Below are positions 1-6,314 of a stretch of DNA of 64,000 bases, piece by piece. Position 1 is the stretch's first letter, and every line of letters begins with the position of its first letter. Origin of the DNA: Paenibacillus lemnae (lineage in GTDB: Bacteria; Bacillota; Bacilli; Paenibacillales; Paenibacillaceae); NCBI RefSeq assembly GCF_012933385.1, contig NZ_JABBPN010000006.1, positions 1-64,000 of the forward strand, read 5' to 3'. Under the pieces are notes generated by a model. It was not told the DNA's origin. It saw only the letters and a list, made by a program, of their open reading frames with translations, and searched no databases. The position numbers were made by a program, and so were the translations under genes.

Positions 1-366
1 GACCGTGCTGTTCTGCTTACTCTGCCGGAACACGGTTATGAGGCCTTCCGTATGAGTGCAGCCGTGGCGAACAAATACGGGGAAATACAGCTGAGAAAAC
101 TGGACCTTCTCATTTTGGATGAAGTCGGATATGTACCCTTTAGCCAGACCGGATCCGAGCTGCTCTTTAACGTGATTGCCGATTGCTATGAGCAGCAAAG
201 CGTGATTGTGACGTCCAATCTCGAATTTGGACAATGGACCTCGATCTTTGGTGATACCAAGCTCACTTCTGCTTTAGTGGACCGTCTGGTACACCATGCT
301 CATATTCTTTCTTTCACAGGCGAGAGCTTCCGTCTCAAGCAGGCTATGGACCGAATTCCGCAGTAA
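1..366 (+). CDS. istB: IS21-family helper ATPase IstB, 3' part (cut by window edge)
   Basis: The reading frame is open from base 1 and ends at TAA 364-366. It carries the C-terminal half of IstB, the AAA+ ATPase that assists the IS21 transposase IstA. The stretch LDLLILDEVGYVPF contains the Walker B acidic residues, and VIVTSNLEFGQW and ALVDRLVHHAHIL are IstB hallmarks. The residues before LRKLDLL do not look like IstB in this frame. Frame 2 over bases 2-50 has some resemblance to the family, so a frameshift or deletion near base 50-90 is possible. Walker A and the istA gene would lie left of the window. Family identification is firm; whether the copy is intact cannot be judged here. Confidence 0.85.
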   Translation, partial: DRAVLLTLPEHGYEAFRMSAAVANKYGEIQLRKLDLLILDEVGYVPFSQTGSELLFNVIADCYEQQSVIVTSNLEFGQWTSIFGDTKLTSALVDRLVHHAHILSFTGESFRLKQAMDRIPQ

Positions 367-446
367 CGATTATGCTGGCAAGTGACCTCGGCACTTTTCG
401 CAGCAAAACTCAGCATTTTTCACTTGCAAAAAACAGGTAGGAGAAC

Positions 447-692
447 GTGTCGAATATGGACAAAGAGAAAAAGGCTCTGGAGAAAGCAATGGTGTTTGAA
501 ACAGACGAGATCATAACAGCTAAAGTGTACAAGGTCAGCCCGGAGCAGAAAGAGGAACTCGATCGTTTCTCAGCAGAGAGACACGAGAAGTTATTCGAAA
601 ATGCAATCCCAAAGATCCGTGCGCGGTATGATCAGTTGGTCAAGATCCGGCAACAACAGAAGGTAGATGACGGAGGCAAGTCGTCCGAGTGA
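447..692 (+). CDS. small charged hypothetical protein downstream of istB
   Basis: This 81-residue protein starts with GTG at 447, preceded by the good ribosome binding site GGTAGGAG (436-443). The sequence is highly charged, rich in Lys, Glu and Arg, with heptad-like spacing in VYKVSPEQKEELDRFSAERHEKLFE, so it is probably helical or coiled coil. It has no signal peptide or membrane segment. It follows istB by about 80 bases, so it may be a passenger or accessory ORF of the IS21 copy, but I do not recognise its family. The strong ribosome binding site and lack of frame breaks favour a real gene. Confidence 0.55.
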   Translation: MSNMDKEKKALEKAMVFETDEIITAKVYKVSPEQKEELDRFSAERHEKLFENAIPKIRARYDQLVKIRQQQKVDDGGKSSE

Positions 693-694
693 TT

Positions 695-721
695 AAGCTA
701 ATGGGATACGAAAGTTCAATA
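695..721 (+). repeat. dispersed AACTAAYGGGCAG-type motif, copy A (divergent)
   Basis: The sequence AGCTAATGGGATACGAAAG, followed by TTCAATA, is a diverged copy of a short motif that recurs at 3615, 3951, 11752 and 11917. It lies directly after the stop codon of the small ORF. Its function is unknown. Confidence 0.45.
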
Positions 722-846
722 AAGATAAGTTTTTTCTAAAATTATGTTGTTTAATAGATAACAGTAGCGGGATTGTCCTAAAAAATGGAATCAGTTAAAG
801 ATATCCGTATGACTAAGCAAAAATTTTAAACGAAAGGGCGTTATTT

Positions 847-1320
847 ATGAAGGTTGTAACTGCAACAATAGATGACCTCAAAGGGTGGTTAGAGCTAGCT
901 TCTGAGGTTGAATACTTATTTGGACCAATGGTAAATGATCTAAAGTTTATACAAGCATTAGAGAAGAATATAAATCAAGATAGCGCTTTTTGTGTTAGAG
1001 AGAATGATGGATTACCTGGTTCTAAATTGCTCGGTGGAATTTTATTTTCAGCATCAAATGCCCCAAAATATAAAATTGGTTGGTTATCTGTTTCATCGAA
1101 ATCGAGAAATATGGGAATAGCAACTGCTTTGGTAGATCATGTTTTGAGACTTATCACTTTTCCATCAGAAGTAGTAGTTACTACATTTGGTGAAGATATT
1201 CCAGATGGGCAGCCTGCGAGAAAGTTGTATCAGAAGTTTGGTTTCATTCCATTAGACGAGTTAATTACAAATGGTCCAGAAGGCGGTAGTCGTCAGAAAT
1301 TTAAGTTAGATGTCAACTAA
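847..1320 (+). CDS. GNAT family N-acetyltransferase
   Basis: This is a complete 157-residue GNAT-fold protein, expected to move an acetyl group from acetyl-CoA to an amine; the substrate cannot be told from sequence. Central strands GGILFSA and KIGWLSVSSKSRNMGIATALVDHV cover motif A; the pyrophosphate-binding loop reads SRNMGIA, close to the canonical R/Q-x-x-G-x-G/A. The C-terminal block ARKLYQKFGFIPLDE is the usual GNAT motif B. The ribosome binding site GAAAGGGCG (832-840) supports ATG 847. It is monocistronic, with a hairpin after the stop. Base composition is AT-rich like the surrounding accessory DNA. Confidence 0.85.
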   Translation: MKVVTATIDDLKGWLELASEVEYLFGPMVNDLKFIQALEKNINQDSAFCVRENDGLPGSKLLGGILFSASNAPKYKIGWLSVSSKSRNMGIATALVDHVLRLITFPSEVVVTTFGEDIPDGQPARKLYQKFGFIPLDELITNGPEGGSRQKFKLDVN

Positions 1321-1332
1321 CCTGCCTGAAAG

Positions 1333-1354
1333 AAGCCACTTTGATTGGCTTTTG
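1333..1354 (+). terminator. probable terminator of the GNAT gene
   Basis: Stem AAGCCA (1333-1338) pairs with TGGCTT (1346-1351) around a 7-nt loop, followed by TTT. It is short but correctly placed 13 bases after the stop codon. Confidence 0.5.
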
Positions 1355-1376
1355 ACATGATGCCATCCTGGCACTT

Positions 1377-1565
1377 TTAATAGTAGAATACCGCATGCTT
1401 CAAAAATATGTAACACGCTTTATCGAGATTTTCTTGAAGGGAAAGAGTCCATCCATCATCAAAATTACCATATGGAGCGAACGTGGCTACATGTCCTGTG
1501 AAATCGTATTTGTCTTGGTTAGATGCTGCTAACGTAACTTCAGGCCCAGTATTTAGATCCATCAA
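1377..1565 (-). CDS. possible short ORF or gene fragment, unrecognised
   Basis: This 62-codon reading frame has the motif GHVATFAPYGNFDDGWTLSL, which looks like the core of a real protein rather than random translation. There is no convincing ribosome binding site, and the start abuts the palindromic repeat at 1574. I do not recognise the family. Since the surrounding 2 kb consists of gene fragments, this is most likely also a remnant. Confidence 0.25.
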   Translation of the reverse strand: MMDLNTGPEVTLAASNQDKYDFTGHVATFAPYGNFDDGWTLSLQENLDKACYIFLKHAVFYY

Positions 1566-1573
1566 CAGACACG

Positions 1574-1628
1574 TGTTATCAAGTTCTTGTCAAAACGCAA
1601 TGACAAGAACTTGATAACATTCCCGACA
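1574..1628. repeat. perfect 18-bp palindrome, copy 1 of a duplicated 55-bp element
   Basis: Left arm GTTATCAAGTTCTTGTCA (1575-1592), 8-nt loop, and right arm TGACAAGAACTTGATAAC (1601-1618) pair without mismatch. The element plus ATTCCCGACA is identical to 3479-3533. A mobile palindromic element is inferred. Confidence 0.8.
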
Positions 1629-1895
1629 ATATCTGGGTGTTCGAAACATCATAAGTCTTTATTTATTGGTTCATGGAAAGCAGTGCAAGCATCTCAACCT
1701 GTTGAAGGAAGTAATGAAGAGTTAATTCAATTTAATCACTTAAGTGTGACATTCTCAGATCTGACTTTTCAAAAACTTCATGAAGAAACTGGGAAGGAAA
1801 GTGCAATTGTTGATGCAGAAAAGAAGGTTGAGTATGAATGGAAATCAAATGATCAGATTTTAATAGATAACAAACTATTTACTGGTTATACATAG
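1629..1895 (+). pseudogene. lipoprotein-like fragment lacking its signal peptide
   Basis: The reading frame enters from the palindromic repeat and continues ISGCSKHHKSLFIGSWKAV, then a beta-strand-rich segment ending at TAG 1893. The SGC element followed by GSWKAV resembles the mature start of a small lipocalin-like (DUF5640-like) lipoprotein whose signal peptide has been replaced by the repeat. No start codon with a ribosome binding site exists outside the repeat. Family placement is tentative; the broken state is clear. Confidence 0.45.
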
Positions 1896-2010
1896 ATGGC
1901 TTTCCTTGTGGGTATGGGAAACTGCGTCATTATCTGAATGATAATTTACTAGAACATGGTGGACATGTTGGTTATGTTATTCGGCCTTCATGTCGAAATA
2001 AACTAACGTG
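1892..2010 (+). pseudogene. GNAT acetyltransferase internal fragment
   Basis: In frame 2 the sequence reads LRHYLNDNLLEHGGHVGYV followed by IRPSCRNK, then a stop. This is the characteristic middle of a GNAT family (R-HYLN-x2-L-x3-GGH-x-GY-x-IRPS-x-R-x-KG), cut exactly where the acetyl-CoA loop should continue. No start, N-terminus or C-terminus is present, so it is a remnant overlapping the end of the lipoprotein fragment. Confidence 0.65.
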
Positions 2011-2168
2011 AAACAAAGAGGTGTCGTTTTAAGAGAGAATCAAACCTTATTACAGTTATACGAAGAGAGAACTCCTTTGTACGAATCTTTCGCTGACATT
2101 ATTATTGATGCTAAGAATTAACAGCCGAAGAGTTGGTAAATGAAATATTAAATAAACTAATAAATTAG
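2008..2168 (+). pseudogene. shikimate-kinase-like C-terminal fragment with frameshift
   Basis: Frame 1 from GTG 2008 reads GVVLRENQTLLQLYEER and TPLYESFADIIIDAKN, then hits TAA at 2119. Shifting frame restores LTAEELVNEILNKLIN and a stop at 2166-2168. The LYEER-x-PLYE-x2-AD segment is the conserved end of shikimate kinases, and the GVVLREN segment belongs roughly 40 residues upstream in intact enzymes, so the fragment has an internal deletion as well as a frameshift. It is non-functional. Confidence 0.6.
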
Positions 2169-2390
2169 AATAAACGTTTTGATAGTAAATGCTTTGAAGT
2201 CTGGGAGATTACCTAACAAGATATTTGCGCGTCTGGTATTCGAGATTGCGGAGAAGTTGAATCAGGCGACAACCCTACACTGGCTAAGTCCGTCGGGCCC
2301 GCGCTTACGCGCTTACCCCATTGAGGGTTCGTGAATACAACAATGTTATAGGAAATCATCGAAATGAATAAAAATAAAGGATGTAAATAA
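2169..2390. other. intergenic stretch without recognisable gene
   Basis: There is no ORF with coding character. A GC-rich patch (2260-2330) contains small inverted repeats such as GCGCTTACGCGC but no recognisable RNA or element. The ribosome binding site of the following gene (AAAGG, 2376-2380) is at its end. Confidence 0.4.
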
Positions 2391-3057
2391 ATGCTTGATT
2401 ACATATGGATCGATGACAAAAACATCAATATTAAATCAGGTCAAAGATCAATATAAATATGCTTTAATTATTACTAATCCGTTTATTCAGATGCCGCAAG
2501 GTTGGTACAACAATAAAAAATATGCATACCCAACAAATGAGGAAATAATTGAGTATGGTAAACCTGTTTTGTGGAGTCAAATATTAAAGCTAACTGAACT
2601 TGAAGACTTAAAGAGTTTAGCTTTAGCGATGAAAACATATATATCTGCATTAAATAAGTTCTATGCAAGGTCTGATTTAATGGAGAAACTTAAACAAGGA
2701 TTGCAAGAAGATGTATATTTGCCTAACGAAGATAAGATCTCTCAGTTCTTAATTCCAACCATAATTGAAGTGTTTAAATCAAAAGGAATGACAAAAATTC
2801 AATACACAGAGCCGATATTTGATACGAGTGACGAAATACTAGTAGATGATATTACAATTCAAAACTTTTATGAAATGGCACCTTCAGAAATTATTGTAAC
2901 GGACGAAACTAATGAGACAGCATTTTTAAGTGTTTATGATTCATTTATTACACTCATGTTAACCAATAATATAAACACGAAGGAAAAAATTCTTAGTGCA
3001 GGTTGGGAAGCAATTGAATGTAATGAAGATACAATGATAAATTGGTATCTTAAGTAA
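2391..3057 (+). pseudogene. DUF2711 family protein, apparent 5' frameshift
   Basis: The long frame (2395-3057, 220 residues) is a DUF2711-type protein with NPFIQMPQGWYNNKKYAYP near the start and SEIIVTDETNETAFLSVYDS near the end. The natural start is probably ATG 2391, which has AAAGG 11 bases upstream and reads MLDYIWIDDKN, the usual opening of this family. That frame stops after 21 codons. A single extra base around 2418-2428 would join it to SILNQVKDQYKYAL in the longer frame. Only a TTG at 2395 without proper spacing would start the long frame directly. Function of the family is unknown. Confidence 0.6.
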
Positions 3058-3069
3058 TGTGGTTGGAGC

Positions 3070-3381
3070 TACACCCGATACTTTTTTCCCGAAGGATACG
3101 ATAAGGGCTATCGACTTGAGAATGATGCAGGGACAATTCATCAATAATTTATGGAACTTCGAAGAGAACATGGCGTGTCTTCAGATCTTGAGATTCCAAT
3201 GGAGTATTTTGCTTACTCAGTCGAAAATGCTTTGAAAATATATGGGGCTCATGGTGAACAGAATGAATGCATTACTTCGCAGCAATGGCTAGAGGCGATT
3301 AAACTTACTGGATACATTGAATTGGATACATTGAATCTGAAATCTACATGGCTCTGGCACATAAGGGGGCTAACTGAATGA
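3070..3381 (+). pseudogene. unrecognised gene fragment with in-frame stop
   Basis: A single frame reads FFPEGYDKGYRLENDAGTIHQ, a TAA stop at 3145-3147, then FMELRREHGVSSDLEIPMEY continuing to the end at 3379-3381. Both sides have normal protein character and the join is exact, so a nonsense mutation in an older gene is likely. There is no start codon or ribosome binding site at the 5' side. I do not recognise the family. Confidence 0.45.
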
Positions 3382-3447
3382 ATATCATTTGGAGAAAAGA
3401 ATGGCTTTATGAATATGTGTCGGGTGACAAAAACATAGCAACATTAG

Positions 3448-3473
3448 AAATCGCTAATTATGCGGTTTTTTTT
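3448..3473 (+). terminator. Rho-independent terminator
   Basis: Stem AAATCGC (3448-3454) pairs with GCGGTTT (3462-3468, one G-U) around TAATTAT, followed by eight T residues. Confidence 0.6.
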
Positions 3474-3478
3474 ATTTA

Positions 3479-3566
3479 TGTTATCAAGTTCTTGTCAAAA
3501 CGCAATGACAAGAACTTGATAACATTCCCGACAGATGACAAGAACATTGTTACATTACCGATATGA
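3479..3566. repeat. duplicated palindrome copy 2 plus a diverged direct repeat
   Basis: Bases 3479-3533 are identical to 1574-1628, including the 18-bp arms at 3480-3497 and 3506-3523. Immediately after comes a diverged direct repeat of the right arm, TGACAAGAACATTGTTACAT (3536-3555), giving a period of about 30 bases. Related half-arms (GATGACAAAAACAT) occur at 2411 and 3424. Confidence 0.7.
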
Positions 3567-3614
3567 TCTCATTGATGGCTGCTGCAAATAAAGAAGATAA
3601 GACACCCTTTTTTT

Positions 3615-3640
3615 AAACTAACGGGCAGGATAGTTCAATA
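3615..3640 (+). repeat. dispersed AACTAAYGGGCAG-type motif, copy B
   Basis: AAACTAACGGGCAGGATAG followed by TTCAATA. This is a close match to copy E at 11917. Confidence 0.55.
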
Positions 3641-3678
3641 AAAAAGAAGAAACGGCTAGCTGGCAAAACGAATCTTGA

Positions 3679-3900
3679 GAAGGGCTGGAAGAAGCCGAGA
3701 AGAAGGTACAGCACCTGCGTAAGCTAGGGTTACCGGAAGGTCATACATACCCGTGAGTGAACTCCCGACCTGGGTATTGGCGTATCGAGGGAAGCGCCGT
3801 ACTGTCTCGTTCCACAACGAACGAAAAACTCGCACAGATAGGGTATTATGTCTTCCCTGCCCAGTACGAGTGTCTACGTCAATTGCACTCAAGCGGTTGA
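3679..3900 (+). pseudogene. group II intron reverse transcriptase/maturase, C-terminal remnant
   Basis: Frame 1 reads VQHLRKLGLPEGHTYP, a TGA at the position of a conserved Trp, then VNSRPGYWRIEGSAVLSRS and TTNEKLAQIGYY. It ends at TGA 3898-3900. The block (N-S/T-R-x-GYWR, then ILSRS-x-TNERL-x-x-GY) is the conserved C-terminal domain of bacterial group II intron maturases. The 5' reverse transcriptase and X domains are absent, so only the last 70 or so codons remain, with a nonsense codon. The intron RNA 3' domains follow immediately, as they do in intact introns. Confidence 0.75.
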
Positions 3901-3952
3901 ACCGCCGTATACCGAAAGGTACTTACAGGGGTGTGGAAGGTCTTCTACTCAA
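3901..3952 (+). ncRNA. group II intron domains V/VI and 3' end (degenerate)
   Basis: Right after the maturase stop, ACCGCCGTATACC and GGTACTTACAGGGGTGT flank a GAAA tetraloop, the layout of intron domain V in this intron class. The following GTGGAAGGTC-TTC-TACTCAAC matches a domain VI arm ending in AY (AAC, 3950-3952). Several stem positions are mismatched, so splicing activity is doubtful. Motif copy C (AACTAATGGGCAG, 3951-3963) begins exactly at the inferred intron/exon border. Confidence 0.6.
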
Positions 3953-3977
3953 CTAATGGGCAGTCTCCTAACCGAAT
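3951..3977 (+). repeat. dispersed AACTAAYGGGCAG-type motif, copy C
   Basis: AACTAATGGGCAGTCTCC overlaps the inferred 3' border of the group II intron remnant; the second half is diverged. Confidence 0.5.
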
Positions 3978-4057
3978 ATTAATCTACTAGAAACCTTTTT
4001 AGAACGTGAGATCAAATAATTAATAAGAAATTTCTGTAAGAGTAAGAAGATAGAGTG

Positions 4058-4066
4058 TGCTAAAAT
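4058..4066 (+). promoter_or_regulatory. candidate extended -10 promoter of the Gabija-like operon
   Basis: TGCTAAAAT is an extended -10 element (TGn plus TAAAAT) about 100 bases before the nuclease gene. No clear -35 is seen, as is common for extended -10 promoters. Confidence 0.4.
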
Positions 4067-4169
4067 GTATAGATAATTATACCTATATTAGAAATATTAG
4101 TTGTAGCATTATTGTAGGCCATAGGATGTATATTGATGTTTAACATATGATGATTAGGAGGATTTATAG

Positions 4170-6314
4170 ATGTATATTTCAAGTATTAATATTGAGAACT
4201 TTCGTAATTTTAAAGGACCGAACAATATTGTTGAATTCAACGAGGGAATGAACGTAATAATAGGACACAACAACTCAGGTAAATCTAATTTACTTAAAGC
4301 AATGGAACTAGTTTTAAGCGTTGGATCTTCAAAAAGACTGACTGTCGATGATTTCAACAAAGAAGTGATTATAAGTGAATTGAAAGCAGCTTCCCCAAGA
4401 ATTTCAATCACGGTAACCTTTACCGAGTCAGCGGATGAAGCCGAATTCTCAGAGGATTTGGTGACTGTTTCAAATTGGCTTACTGAATTAAACAAACCGT
4501 ATAAAGCCAGTTTAACTTATATGTTTTATTTGCCAGAAAAAGAAGAAGAAGACTACAGACAAGCAATGACAAACATTACTTCGGATATTACGGAAGATTA
4601 CTGGCAAGTTATTAAACATAGTTTTTTGCGGAAGTATAAGACCAATATTTATGCTGGGGATTTAAGTCTGAAACAAGTGGCTGATAATGAATCACTAAAG
4701 AAAATCGACTTCCAGTTTATAGATGCAATTCGTGATGTTGAACGCGATCTATTTACGGGAAGGAACACTTTATTGCGTGAAGTGATTGACTTTTTTATGG
4801 ACTATAGTATCAAAAATTCTAGAAAAGATAAACAAACTCAATTGCAAGAGATAGAACAATTGAAGAAAGAATTTTCTCGTAATGCTGCAACTCTTATTCA
4901 GTCGCTTAAAGATCGTATGAATTCAGGAAAAGTAGAAATGTTGAGTTATGCCAATGATACGGGGGCATCTTTTGGAAATGCATTTCCTGATTTTGATGGA
5001 AATATTCTGGATTCAGAATTATATTCAGCGTTACGACTCATCGTGAAGTATGAAACCGGCATTTCTATACCTGCTACCCATAATGGACTTGGTTATAATA
5101 ATTTAATTTTTATGTCTTTATTGCTAGCAAAAATGCAAAAAGATGCGTCAGGAGATTATCTTGGGAGTAATGCTAAAACGTTCCCTGTCTTGGTGATTGA
5201 GGAGCCAGAAGCTCATTTACATCCTGCAATGCAATATAAATTTTTAAAATTTCTCAGAGAGAATGGAAAGAGCAAAGCTCGTCAAATCTTTATAACAACC
5301 CATTCTCCTAATATAACTTCGGCTGTACCTTTAGATGAAATTTTATGCTTTCATCGGACAGAACAAGGGCAACTGAATATTGGTTATTTAGGTAAGATCT
5401 TTGAAGGCGATTCTGCTGGGAAGGCTTATGTTGAACGATTTTTGGACACTACAAAATCAGACATGTTGTTTGCAAAATCAGTTATCTTGGTAGAAGGACT
5501 TGCAGAGCAATTGACGATGTCCCTATTTGCAAGGTATCTGGGTATGGATCTGGAAAGTAATCATGTTTCAGTCATTAATATCAATGGTCGGTTTTTTAAT
5601 CACTTTCTTAAACTATTTGATAAAACAAAACCTCATACTATCCACAAACCCATTGCATGTATCACTGACTTAGATCCATTAAGGGAAAAACTACCCGAAA
5701 AATGTGAAGATGCGTCGGAATCTGCAGAAAGCATAGTTAGTGAGGCAGATTCAGATACTGACGAAACAAGCACCGGTGATCAAGAGATTGAATTAGAAGC
5801 CGATAAACTAGAAAAATGTTATCCGTTCGAATTAGGGCTAGACCCGGAACAATTTTCCTATAAGCCATACTCAAATAAATTAATTGATCAAGAGTTATCA
5901 GACAATATGAGATGTTTTTCTCAAGATGTTGGTAATGGTCGGACATTTGAATATTCGCTCGCTTATGAAAACCCTGGTAATTCGCTGCTACTTATTGAAG
6001 GGATGACTAATTATTCGGAGTTAAATAAATTGTTTAACAGCTATCTGGAGGGAAATAAGACAGAGGAACTCCTTCAAATTTTGAATAGAAGAGGTAAATT
6101 AAATCAAAGGATTAGAGTTAACATAATCAAATATGAAGGACAGGATAAAAGAGAACATATTTTGGCCGCCAGATATTTGAATTCAGTAAGTAAGGGAGAA
6201 AATGCCTTTGAATTGGCCCATACATTAGAAGCAAATCTGCTGAAGGAAGAACCCCAACCATTCAAAGTACCGAAATATATAGCGGAGGCGATAGAATGGA
6301 TTCTCAAAAAATAA
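4170..6314 (+). CDS. gajA: OLD-family ATP-dependent nuclease, GajA-like (Gabija defence)
   Basis: This 714-residue protein is built like GajA of Gabija, a DNA-nicking nuclease controlled by nucleotides. The N-terminal ABC-type ATPase has Walker A GHNNSGKS (residues 32-39), Walker B LVIEEPEAHLHP (about 340-351) and the switch-like ITTHSPN. The C-terminal TOPRIM domain begins at SVILVEGLAEQ (catalytic Glu about 440) and has the DLD motif in ITDLDP (about 500-502). Residues 510-550 form a strongly acidic insert (Ser/Glu/Asp-rich) directly behind DLD; the protein is longer than the roughly 580-residue reference. ATG 4170 has a perfect AGGAGG at 4156-4161. The stop overlaps the helicase start by 19 bases, so the two are co-translated. 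Confidence 0.85.
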   Translation: MYISSINIENFRNFKGPNNIVEFNEGMNVIIGHNNSGKSNLLKAMELVLSVGSSKRLTVDDFNKEVIISELKAASPRISITVTFTESADEAEFSEDLVTVSNWLTELNKPYKASLTYMFYLPEKEEEDYRQAMTNITSDITEDYWQVIKHSFLRKYKTNIYAGDLSLKQVADNESLKKIDFQFIDAIRDVERDLFTGRNTLLREVIDFFMDYSIKNSRKDKQTQLQEIEQLKKEFSRNAATLIQSLKDRMNSGKVEMLSYANDTGASFGNAFPDFDGNILDSELYSALRLIVKYETGISIPATHNGLGYNNLIFMSLLLAKMQKDASGDYLGSNAKTFPVLVIEEPEAHLHPAMQYKFLKFLRENGKSKARQIFITTHSPNITSAVPLDEILCFHRTEQGQLNIGYLGKIFEGDSAGKAYVERFLDTTKSDMLFAKSVILVEGLAEQLTMSLFARYLGMDLESNHVSVININGRFFNHFLKLFDKTKPHTIHKPIACITDLDPLREKLPEKCEDASESAESIVSEADSDTDETSTGDQEIELEADKLEKCYPFELGLDPEQFSYKPYSNKLIDQELSDNMRCFSQDVGNGRTFEYSLAYENPGNSLLLIEGMTNYSELNKLFNSYLEGNKTEELLQILNRRGKLNQRIRVNIIKYEGQDKREHILAARYLNSVSKGENAFELAHTLEANLLKEEPQPFKVPKYIAEAIEWILKK

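Larger units (their letters stand above)
3378..3566 (+). pseudogene. short ORF running through the palindromic repeat
   Basis: ATG 3378 overlaps the previous stop (ATGA). Only the first 20 or so codons (MNIIWRKEWLYEYVSG) look unique; the remainder is translation of a terminator hairpin and of repeat units, giving DKNLITFPT and DDKNIVTLPI. The same peptide arises from the repeat at 1587. Most likely it is not a functional gene. Confidence 0.35.

Noticed and set aside
2260..2340. GC-rich stretch as tRNA or small RNA gene
   Set aside because: No cloverleaf or stable hairpin with terminator could be built by eye.
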